A DNA stretch of 64,000 nucleotides from Lysobacter_C viscosus (GTDB lineage Bacteria > Pseudomonadota > Gammaproteobacteria > Xanthomonadales > Xanthomonadaceae). Of the stretch, positions 16,650 through 24,285 are shown in pieces (the stretch's first letter is position 1; each line of letters opens with the position of its first letter). The translations under genes and the position numbers were made by a program. Under the pieces are notes generated by a model. The model saw nothing but the letters and a program-made list of their open reading frames with translations. It was not told the origin of the DNA and searched no databases. Where the stretch lies: positions 620,001-684,000 of the forward strand of contig NZ_JBJMAV010000001.1 in the NCBI RefSeq assembly GCF_046600715.1. The letters run 5' to 3'.

Positions 16650-18020
16650 ATGCGGAACCCAAGGAAGTACCCGTCAGCGCCGCGCGCAGCCGTGGCAGGT
16701 GTTGCCGCTGTACTAGCATCGCTCTCCGTCGGCGCCGCCGGCCAGGATGCACCACAGGAGGAAGAGCTGCGCCGGGGCACGCGCACCACCGTCCAGGACG
16801 CCCGCTCCCCCCGCGACGCCCGAATGCGCCCCTCGAGGCAGGGCAGCGCGCAGGCCTGGGCCCGGCATGCCGACGCCACTGCGGGCAACCCGCCCCTGGA
16901 GCGCACCGGCCGCAGAAAGCTGGTGGTCGCGCCTGCCGCACCATCCCGGCGGGTCAGGCGGCTGGTGCCTGCGACGGACGTTCCCCAGGGTTACGGGCGC
17001 TACTGCTCGGTGTCCTACCCGACGGGTGGCTGGGCCTTCGCCACGTTGAGCCAGGGTGACTCGGATCCGTGTGGTGCACTGCTGGCCTCCTCGCCCGGCG
17101 GCACGATCGAGAGGGCGGGACTGTGGGATACGCGTGGAATGAACAACGTTCTCTGGAATTGCAGGCAGGGTCTGGGCATCTATGCCGCCCAGGGCAGTGC
17201 CGCCACCGCATTTGCGTACGACGACGCGACCAGCAAGAAGAAGACGCACTGTGTCTTCGTCGTCGCCCCGCAACGCCTGCCGGTTTTCGGGCTGCCTTGG
17301 GGCAAGACCGACAGCGGGCAATCCGATCCCAATGCCGACGTAGGCATGCCGTCGGTGTTCAACTTCAACATCTATCGCGAGGACTGGGACGTGACCGAGT
17401 TCGGCCAGGTGCAGGAGCCCGGGTGGAACCGTGGCGTGGACCGGCTCGGACGCGGTCGCAGCGTGCGCGAGTCCGCGTACGACTGGAGCATGCCCGCCGG
17501 GAAGCCCATCGTGTCCGTCGCACGGGGCCGCGTACTGGCCGCGCGCGACCGGGACGTGACCGCCTTTGGATGCCCTTCGCCGCAGAAGGAAATCTACGTG
17601 CAGCACCGCGTGGGCGAGGGCGAGTATGCGGAGGAGTTCGTGACCTACTACGCGCACGTTTCCTCGTTCTCGGTGGAGACGGGCGACATTGTCCAGCGCG
17701 GCCAGGAGCTGGGGAAGAACGGAACCACGGGCTGCTCGAGCGGCGATCACCTGCACTTCGGGGTGTGGCGGCTCACCAACCTGTCCGGGCATCGCTTCCA
17801 TGACTTCCGGTTGCAGGACACCGGCTACGGCGTCAACGGTCTCCGCGGCACCATCGATCCTTTCGGCTGGGCCGCGCCCAGCCACATCGACCCGTGGGCA
17901 TGGAGGTACTTGAACGGCAATACCTATTGGGACGACTTCGAGAGCACCATTGCGGTAGCCAACCCAGGCGCCTTCAGCATCAATCTGTGGCGCGAGGGCG
18001 AGACCCCGCCGTTCGAGTAG
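16650..18020 (+). CDS. Secreted M23-family peptidase-like protein
   Basis: A 456-residue exported protein (signal peptide about 1-30, ASLSVGAAGQ) with an Arg-rich propeptide-like segment to about residue 105, a Cys-containing middle domain, and an M23 (LytM-like) fold at about 280-395. The HLHFGVW motif and an Asp in SAYDWSMPAG match two zinc-ligand sites. The first ligand, normally His four residues before that Asp or a little upstream, is not evident (ESAYD here). The protein could therefore be a cell-wall amidase/endopeptidase with an altered site, or inactive. The start has no strong ribosome site. Confidence 0.82.
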   Translation: MRNPRKYPSAPRAAVAGVAAVLASLSVGAAGQDAPQEEELRRGTRTTVQDARSPRDARMRPSRQGSAQAWARHADATAGNPPLERTGRRKLVVAPAAPSRRVRRLVPATDVPQGYGRYCSVSYPTGGWAFATLSQGDSDPCGALLASSPGGTIERAGLWDTRGMNNVLWNCRQGLGIYAAQGSAATAFAYDDATSKKKTHCVFVVAPQRLPVFGLPWGKTDSGQSDPNADVGMPSVFNFNIYREDWDVTEFGQVQEPGWNRGVDRLGRGRSVRESAYDWSMPAGKPIVSVARGRVLAARDRDVTAFGCPSPQKEIYVQHRVGEGEYAEEFVTYYAHVSSFSVETGDIVQRGQELGKNGTTGCSSGDHLHFGVWRLTNLSGHRFHDFRLQDTGYGVNGLRGTIDPFGWAAPSHIDPWAWRYLNGNTYWDDFESTIAVANPGAFSINLWREGETPPFE

Positions 18021-18099
18021 CCCGAACGCATGCGCGGGTTTACGTGCACATCCTGCGAGCCCCGCCAGCGATACCTCGACAGCCAATCGGCTGCGAGAA

Positions 18100-18124
18100 G
18101 GCCCCTGCCCGGCCGGCAGGGGCC
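18100..18124. terminator. Stem-loop after the M23 gene
   Basis: A perfect 10-bp stem (GGCCCCTGCC / GGCAGGGGCC) closes a five-base loop 80 bases after the peptidase stop. No T-run follows on the plus strand; TTCTCG follows on the minus strand. It may be a terminator working with Rho, or a REP-type palindrome. Confidence 0.45.
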
Positions 18125-18293
18125 CTCTCCCGCAATGGAGGGGCGCTGGCCCGCCACCGCCCCGACGGAGGATGCCCGTGCCGGCCCGTCGAGCTGCGGG
18201 CGGGCCACCGGCTGGCACCCTTTCCGGCAACATTGGGCGCGTTCCGAGGTACCTTGCCCCACCCTGCCGACCCGCATCGAGCACATCGTTCCA

Positions 18294-19262
18294 ATGACAC
18301 CCTCGCCACCCACGCGCGCAGGGCCCCGCGCAGGCAGTGCTCCGGGGCGGTCCGGATTGCACCCACGCAATCGGCACCAGGGACGCTACGATTTTTCGCG
18401 GCTGGCAGATGCCTGCCCTGCCCTCTCGCAACACCTGGTGACCACGCCCCGCGGCGAGGCGAGCATCCAGTTCAGCGACGCGGCCGCCGTGCGCGAACTC
18501 AACCGCGCGATCCTCCGCTGCGACTACGGCATCGCCCACTGGGACCTGCCCGACGGAGCGCTGTGTCCGCCGATCCCCGGCCGCGCCGACTACCTGCACG
18601 GACTGGCCGACCTCCTTGCCGGGGCCGCGGACGGCGCGATCCCGCGCGGCACGTCGATACGCGTGCTCGACATCGGCGTCGGGGCCAGCTGCATCTATCC
18701 GCTGCTGGGTCATGCCGAGTACGGCTGGCGCTTCGTCGGCTCCGACATCGATGCGACCGCGCTGAAGGTCGCGGCGGCGATCGTTGCCGCCAACGGCCTG
18801 GACAAGGCGATCGCGCTACGGCTCCAGCCACGCCGCGGCAATGTGTTCCGCGGCGTCGTGCGCGAGGATGACCGGTTCGATCTCACCCTGTGCAACCCAC
18901 CCTTCCACGCCTGCGCGGGGGACGCCGCCCGCGCCAACCAGCGCAAGCTGCGCCAGCTCGGCACGCCGGGTGCGCGCCAGCCAGCGGGCCCGCAACTGAA
19001 TTTCGGCGGACACGCCCACGAGTTGTGGTGCGAAGGCGGCGAAGCCGGGTTCCTGCGGCGCATGGTCGCGGAGAGTGTCGATTTCGGGAACCAGGTGCGC
19101 TGGTTCAGCAGCCTGGTCGCCAGGGCCGAACACCTGCCCGGGCTGCGCAGGCAGCTTGGCCAGGCCGGCGCCGTCGCCGTTCGCGAAGCCGGCATGGCAC
19201 AGGGCAGCAAGCAGAGCCGTTTCGTGGCGTGGACGTTCCAGGGCGCGGTGCCCCTCGACTGA
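18294..19262 (+). CDS. rlmF: 23S rRNA adenine-1618 N6-methyltransferase RlmF
   Basis: A 322-residue protein matching RlmF along its length. LHPRNRHQGRYDF opens the conserved part, CPPIPGRADY precedes the Rossmann fold, LDIGVGASCIYPLLG binds SAM and NPPFH (Asn201) is the N6-adenine methylase catalytic motif. It modifies A1618 of 23S rRNA. The first ~20 residues are poorly conserved, so the true start may lie a little downstream. It is upstream of the SPFH operon but separated by 79 bases. Confidence 0.93.
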   Translation: MTPSPPTRAGPRAGSAPGRSGLHPRNRHQGRYDFSRLADACPALSQHLVTTPRGEASIQFSDAAAVRELNRAILRCDYGIAHWDLPDGALCPPIPGRADYLHGLADLLAGAADGAIPRGTSIRVLDIGVGASCIYPLLGHAEYGWRFVGSDIDATALKVAAAIVAANGLDKAIALRLQPRRGNVFRGVVREDDRFDLTLCNPPFHACAGDAARANQRKLRQLGTPGARQPAGPQLNFGGHAHELWCEGGEAGFLRRMVAESVDFGNQVRWFSSLVARAEHLPGLRRQLGQAGAVAVREAGMAQGSKQSRFVAWTFQGAVPLD

Positions 19263-19341
19263 CGTCCGCCGTTCCGGCCGGGAATGTATAGTCGCCGCGC
19301 ATGGTCGGCACGGTGCCCGGCTCGAATCACGGAGTGATGTC

Positions 19342-20502
19342 ATGGGTCTTGTACAGGCGGTGGTTGGCGCGGTCGGCGGTTCGCTCGGCGACCAGTGGAA
19401 GGACTTCTACACGGTTCCCGATGGCCTGCCGGCGACGGCGGCGCTGTTCGCCGCGGTCCCGCGGGGCACCAATGCCGGGCGCGGGTCCAACACCTCGGGT
19501 TCCTCGAACATCATCACCAACGGTTCGAAGATCGTCGTACCCGAGGGGTATGGCCTGCTGCTGTTCCAGGACGGGGCGATTACCGGATTCGCCGCGGAAC
19601 CGGGCGGTTACGAATGGCGATCGGAGCACCTTGACTCGCAGTCGATCTTCGCCGGCGACGGCATCGTCTCGCCGCTCATCAAGCAGAGCTGGGAGCGCTT
19701 CAAGTTCGGCGGCCAGCCCGGTTCGCAGCAGGCCGCCTTCTTCGTATCGTTGAAGGAGCTGCCTGAAAACCGTTTCGGCACGCAATCGGAAATCTACTGG
19801 GACGACGGCTTCCTCGGCACCCAGGTCGGCGCGGTCACGCGTGGCTCGTACACGCTGAAGGTCGTCGACCCGATCCTGTTCGTGAAGAACTTCGTGCCGG
19901 CGCGTTACCTCCAGCCGGGCCAGGTGTTCGATTTCACCGACCTGGAGAACGCCGCTGCCAGCCAGCTGTTCAACGAAGTGGTGGGCTCGCTTGCGCCGGC
20001 TTTCAGCCTGTACACCAACGACCCGGGCAAGGGCAATCGCATCACCAAGCTGCAGCAGGACTCGCTTGGCTTCGCCCGGAGCCTCTCGCAGGCGGTGGAA
20101 CATGCCTACCAGTGGGAATCCGACCGCGGGCTGGCCATCGTCAAGACCGCCATCGTTTCCATCGAGTACGACGCCAACACCCGCGAACTGCTCAAGACGG
20201 TGCAGCGCGCCGACGCCTTGTCGGGCTCGCGTGGCAATTCCAACCTGCAGGCCAGTGTCGCGGCCGGCATGCAGTCGGCCGGCGAAAACAGCGGCGCCGC
20301 AGGCATCATGGGCCTTGGCATGGCGTCGGGGATGATGGGTGGCATCGGCAGCCTGCAGCAGCCGGTTGCGCCCGCCGCTCCGGCCGCGCCCGCTGCCGAG
20401 GACCCGGTCGCCAAGCTGGGCAAGGCCAAGGAAATGCTCGACCTGGGCCTGATCACCCAGGCCGATTACGACGCCGTCAAGGCCAAGGCACTCGGCCTCT
20501 GA
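19342..20502 (+). CDS. SPFH-domain protein (YdjI type) with C-terminal SHOCT
   Basis: A 386-residue protein with an SPFH/stomatin-type domain at about 40-290 and an alanine/proline linker, ending in a SHOCT motif (KLGKAKEMLDLGLITQADYD). GGAG seven bases before ATG 19342 fixes the start. SPFH proteins of this type are scaffold proteins at the membrane; in Bacillus the related YdjI helps localise PspA. It heads a three-gene set with the zinc-ribbon protein (19-base gap) and a small membrane protein. No PspA gene is in this window. Confidence 0.88.
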   Translation: MGLVQAVVGAVGGSLGDQWKDFYTVPDGLPATAALFAAVPRGTNAGRGSNTSGSSNIITNGSKIVVPEGYGLLLFQDGAITGFAAEPGGYEWRSEHLDSQSIFAGDGIVSPLIKQSWERFKFGGQPGSQQAAFFVSLKELPENRFGTQSEIYWDDGFLGTQVGAVTRGSYTLKVVDPILFVKNFVPARYLQPGQVFDFTDLENAAASQLFNEVVGSLAPAFSLYTNDPGKGNRITKLQQDSLGFARSLSQAVEHAYQWESDRGLAIVKTAIVSIEYDANTRELLKTVQRADALSGSRGNSNLQASVAAGMQSAGENSGAAGIMGLGMASGMMGGIGSLQQPVAPAAPAAPAAEDPVAKLGKAKEMLDLGLITQADYDAVKAKALGL

Positions 20503-20521
20503 GCCGGTAGCCCGCCGGACA

Positions 20522-21850
20522 ATGTCGAACCCCAAGACTCCGTCGCCGCCGCCGGTGCAGCCGGCGCCCCCGGTCATCGGCCCGGGCTCGCCACAGGACG
20601 TGCCGCCGCCACCGGGAAGCTTCCCGGTGGACCCCGACACGCTGCCCGGGCCGATCCGCGACGAGCTGCGTGCGCCCGACCCGGCCAGCATCGACACCTC
20701 CGCTGCCGAGCTGCGCGATGGCCTCAACCGCTGTCCGAAATGCGGTGCCACCGACATCCGCCACAAGCCCGGCAGCGACATGCTGGTCTGCCTGTACTGC
20801 CGCAACGAGTGGCACGGGCAACGGGTCGAGGAGGAATTCGGCTTCGGCACCGGCCTGGACGAGCTGGAAGGCACCGTCATCGCGTCGGGCGCGCGGGACA
20901 TCGAGGCCGATACCGCCAGCCTGATGAGCTTCAAGTGCACCGGGTGCGGTGCCGAAGTAACGGTCAACACCGAGAACGCCATGACGGCGCGCTGCCACTG
21001 GTGCCGCCATGTCTTCGGCGTCAACGAACAGGTCGCCAACGGCGCGGTGCCCGACGCGGTGCTGCCCTTCCACATCCGCAAGGACGACGCGGTCGCGCGC
21101 ATCCGCCAGTTCGTGGACAAGCGGCGGATGTTCGCACTCAAGGCGTTCAAGGAAGAGTTCACCCCCGAGAACGTCATCGGCGTGTACCTGCCCTACATGA
21201 TCGTCGACGGCAAGGCGAGCGTGGACGTCGTCGGCAAAGGCGAGATCGAGACCCGCCGCTACACCAAGGGAAGTGGCGACCAGAAGAAGACCTATTACGA
21301 CGCCGACGTCTACCACGTCGAACGGCACGTGGACTTCACGGTCGACGACCTGCCGCTGGAATCCTCCACCGAACGCGGCAACCTGGACACCGGTGCCAAC
21401 ACCAACAACATCATCAACACCATCCTGCCGTTCGACACCAAGAACGCGGTGAAATGGAACGCGTCGTTCCTGTCCGGTTTCAGCTCCGAGAAGCGCGACC
21501 GGGACGTCGACCACCTGCACCCGCGCCTGCAGGACCAGCTGCTGTCCATCGCACGGGCCCAGGTCGGCAAATCGGTGGGCCGCTACGACCGCGGCGTGCG
21601 CTGGGAGCAGGAAGGTCTGGACGTGCACGGTACGCGCTGGGTGTCGATGTACCTGCCCGTCTGGCTGTACTCGTACCACCAGCGCGGCGGCAACGGCGGC
21701 GGGATGCTGCATTACATCGCGGTGAACGGCCGCACCGGTGAGACCATGGGCAGCGTGCCGGTCCAGCAGTGGAAGCTGCTGCTGGCCGCGCTCAGCGTCG
21801 GCACCTTCATCGAATCCCTGGCGATCGCATTCCTGGTGGTGGCGTCATGA
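20522..21850 (+). CDS. TFIIB-type zinc-ribbon membrane protein (YdjG-like)
   Basis: A 442-residue protein. After a Pro-rich N-terminus (1-60) come two zinc ribbons, CPKCGATD...CLYCRNEW and CTGCGAEV...CHWCRHVF. A large beta-rich domain follows, with conserved-looking AVLPFHIRKDDA and YLPVWLYSYH, and a single C-terminal membrane helix (LLLAALSVGTFIESLAIAFLVV). The layout resembles Bacillus YdjG, which recruits YdjI to the membrane. The gene overlaps the next by four bases (ATGA), a sign of coupled translation. Confidence 0.85.
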   Translation: MSNPKTPSPPPVQPAPPVIGPGSPQDVPPPPGSFPVDPDTLPGPIRDELRAPDPASIDTSAAELRDGLNRCPKCGATDIRHKPGSDMLVCLYCRNEWHGQRVEEEFGFGTGLDELEGTVIASGARDIEADTASLMSFKCTGCGAEVTVNTENAMTARCHWCRHVFGVNEQVANGAVPDAVLPFHIRKDDAVARIRQFVDKRRMFALKAFKEEFTPENVIGVYLPYMIVDGKASVDVVGKGEIETRRYTKGSGDQKKTYYDADVYHVERHVDFTVDDLPLESSTERGNLDTGANTNNIINTILPFDTKNAVKWNASFLSGFSSEKRDRDVDHLHPRLQDQLLSIARAQVGKSVGRYDRGVRWEQEGLDVHGTRWVSMYLPVWLYSYHQRGGNGGGMLHYIAVNGRTGETMGSVPVQQWKLLLAALSVGTFIESLAIAFLVVAS

Positions 21851-22107
21851 GCGACGACGGCGGACTCTGGCTTCTCGCCCTCGGCCCGGCCGGTGCGGTC
21901 GCGCTGTACTGGGGCCTGTACCGGTTCTACCGCAACACCGACAAGTCGCACGCCTTCGAGCACGAAACCGACGTCGTGGCGAAACCGGTCACCGGCAGTG
22001 ACCGCAAGATCGACACGGTCCAGGGCACGCGGCGCGCGAGCATCGAAGGCGACAACGTGCGCCAGTACCGCAAGCGCGTGGGACGCCTCCGGCGCGACGC
22101 CGGGTAG
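21847..22107 (+). CDS. Small single-helix membrane protein of the SPFH operon
   Basis: An 86-residue protein with one N-terminal membrane helix (LWLLALGPAGAVALYWGLYRF) and a basic cytosolic tail. The ATG overlaps the stop of the zinc-ribbon gene. Its position mirrors Bacillus ydjH. The tail motif RASIEGDNVRQYRKRVGRLRR may bind nucleic acid or acidic lipid (inference). Confidence 0.75.
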   Translation: MSDDGGLWLLALGPAGAVALYWGLYRFYRNTDKSHAFEHETDVVAKPVTGSDRKIDTVQGTRRASIEGDNVRQYRKRVGRLRRDAG

Positions 22108-22140
22108 TGCGGTCCGCCTGCCGTCCTTGCAGGCTGCTGC

Positions 22141-23517
22141 CTAGTTCCGCGTCAGCCGGAACACGTTTACCGGATCAAACCTTTCCTTCAGGTCCTGCAG
22201 CCGCTGGTGGTTGCCGGCGTGGGCCACGTCGGTCCGGTCGACCTCGTCGGCATCGGCATAGTTGAAGTAGCTGCCGCCCGTTGAATAGGGCGCCATCGCC
22301 TCGTGGAACTCGCGGGTCCAGCCGATGACCGCCTCGTCGTCGGCGGGGTCGGTCCAGCCGGCGAAGATGCTGAAGTTGAACATCGCATCGCGGTGCGGGT
22401 ATGCGGTGGCGTTGGCGGCGACCCGGTTGATGGCGCCGCCCATAGGCTCGAACCCGCCCAGGGTGAGCGCGCCCGGCAGGGTTTCGATCCGCGCCACCAG
22501 GGTGTCGATGGCGGCATCGGCCAGACCCGGCAGGAACTGCGACTTCCAGTAGTAGCGATGGCCGTCGGGCGATCCGGCATCGAAGCTCTTCTGCAGGGTC
22601 GTGTAGGCCATCGGCTGCACGGACGCCATCAGCGGCGTGCCGAAGTTCTCCAGCGGCTCCATCAGTGCGGCGCCCTTTGCCGGCTCGCCCGAATAGCAGG
22701 CGACCAGTGCAACGGCGGTCCTGCCATGCAGCGCCTCGTCGAAGAGCGGGATGGGTGGGATGTGCGTGAACAGCGCGTAGCAGGACAGCTCGTCCGGCGC
22801 CTGCGCGTGGAAGTCGCGATAGAAGCGCAGCACCTTCGCGGCGTCTTCGAAAGGATGGAACACCTGCGCCACCATCAGCTCCGGGCCCAGCGGATGGAGC
22901 TGGAATTCGAACGAGGTCACTACCCCGAACTCGCCGCCGCCCCCGCGCAGCGCCCAGAACAGGTCGGGGTTCTCATCCTCGCTGGCATGCACCTGCTTTC
23001 CATCCGCCAGCACGATGTCCACGCCAAGCAGGTTGTCCGCCGCCAGGCCGAACGTGCGCGCGAGCATGCCGATGCCCCCACCCAAAGTCAGGCCGGCAAC
23101 CCCGGTCCGGGAGTCGGTCCCGCCGGTGGTCGCAAGGCCGAAGGCCTGGGTCTCGTGGTCGAGGTCGCCCAGTGTCGCGCCCGGCCCCACCCGGGCCGTG
23201 CGCGTGCGCGGGTCGACGCTGACCGTGCGCATCAGCGACAGGTCGATGACCACGCCGCCATCGCATATGGACTTGCCCGCCACGCTATGGCCGCCGCCCC
23301 GGGCGGTGCACGGCAGGTCGTGGACGCGCGCGAAATCCACCGCCCGCATCACGTCGGCGGCGCCGGTGCAGCGCACGATGAGCCTCGGCCTGCGGTCGAC
23401 CATCCCGTTCCAGACCGCGCGCGCGGTGTCGTAACCGGGGTCGCCGGGCTGGATCAGCTCCCCCCGGATTGACGCGGCAAAGTCGTCGATCGTCGAATCA
23501 TCGAGTTGGGTGCTCAC
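22141..23517 (-). CDS. FAD-linked oxidoreductase (berberine-bridge type)
   Basis: A 458-residue protein of the PCMH-type FAD-binding family with a C-terminal BBE motif (YFNYADADE, LKERFDPVNVFRLTRN). His in ARGGGHSVAG is the usual covalent attachment site for FAD. The second attachment site, a Cys in bicovalent enzymes, is not present (TDSRTGVAG), so single attachment is predicted. These enzymes oxidise sugars, alcohols or aromatic compounds. The GTG start at 23517 has GGGGAG six bases upstream. The substrate is unknown. Confidence 0.9.
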   Translation of the reverse strand: MSTQLDDSTIDDFAASIRGELIQPGDPGYDTARAVWNGMVDRRPRLIVRCTGAADVMRAVDFARVHDLPCTARGGGHSVAGKSICDGGVVIDLSLMRTVSVDPRTRTARVGPGATLGDLDHETQAFGLATTGGTDSRTGVAGLTLGGGIGMLARTFGLAADNLLGVDIVLADGKQVHASEDENPDLFWALRGGGGEFGVVTSFEFQLHPLGPELMVAQVFHPFEDAAKVLRFYRDFHAQAPDELSCYALFTHIPPIPLFDEALHGRTAVALVACYSGEPAKGAALMEPLENFGTPLMASVQPMAYTTLQKSFDAGSPDGHRYYWKSQFLPGLADAAIDTLVARIETLPGALTLGGFEPMGGAINRVAANATAYPHRDAMFNFSIFAGWTDPADDEAVIGWTREFHEAMAPYSTGGSYFNYADADEVDRTDVAHAGNHQRLQDLKERFDPVNVFRLTRN

Positions 23518-23724
23518 GCGGGTCTCCCCTGACTGGAATGCGTGGGGCCGGGCATGGACACCGGCCGGAACCAACCGGAAAACCAACCGGATTGATCGCC
23601 CCATCCTGTTCGCGGCGCCGTGCGCGGTCAACAAGGCGGCGCAATTTCCCCTTGCGTCGCTGTTTCCGATGTCGCGCCGGTGGTGCAGGCATCGGCGCCG
23701 GAACGGGGCCCTCATCCATGTCTA

Positions 23725-24216
23725 CTACTCGACCGCAATCCACTCCACCGACAGCGCAAATGCCTCTTCGCGACGGTCCGCGATCAACAGCCCGATCTCC
23801 CGAACCCGGGACGGGTCCAGCGGCGGCCCCCGCACCGCGGCGCCCCGTGCCGTGGGCGTCAGCGCCGTCAATGGCACGCGCACTTCGGTCCACTCACCGG
23901 GCGGGGTGTCGAACCCGGCGCCATAGGAAACCGGCATGCCGCCGTGGCGTGCGTCGGTGGCCAGGCGCAGCTGGTAGCCACGTCCGTCGCCGCACACCCG
24001 GAGCACCACGTCCGTCGCGTCGCTGAGGTCGAACCCGCGACCCACGCTGCGCACCGAGGCAAATCCTCCGTTGTTCGCCAACAACGCGCCGCTGAACTCA
24101 AGGCGGCCCTCGACCAGCAGCGGGTCGCCGCTCGAGCCCCCGCCCCTCACCCCGTCGTTGAGCGCGATCCAGCGGGGCTCAAGCGGACTGTCGTCGAACT
24201 GCACCAATGTGCGCAC
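23725..24216 (-). CDS. CIA30-like protein
   Basis: A 163-residue CIA30-family protein, a galactose-binding-like beta sandwich named after a mitochondrial complex I assembly factor. Typical stretches are WIALNDGVRGGGSSG, FASVRSVGRGFDLSDATDVVLRV... and IGLLIADRREEAFALSVEWI. It has a GTG start and no signal peptide. It is between the flavin oxidoreductase and the EAL protein on the same strand, with 69 bases to the latter. Bacterial roles are unproven. Confidence 0.85.
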   Translation of the reverse strand: MRTLVQFDDSPLEPRWIALNDGVRGGGSSGDPLLVEGRLEFSGALLANNGGFASVRSVGRGFDLSDATDVVLRVCGDGRGYQLRLATDARHGGMPVSYGAGFDTPPGEWTEVRVPLTALTPTARGAAVRGPPLDPSRVREIGLLIADRREEAFALSVEWIAVE

Positions 24217-24285
24217 GGCGGACGCCGGGAGTGCGTGGGTCTGGAGCGTGGGCGAACCGGCCCCTGCTCCCCGGCCTGCGGGCTA

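Noticed and set aside
19327..21712. Long minus-strand frames opposite the SPFH and zinc-ribbon genes
   Set aside because: They mirror the real genes and carry no motif, start or ribosome site of their own.
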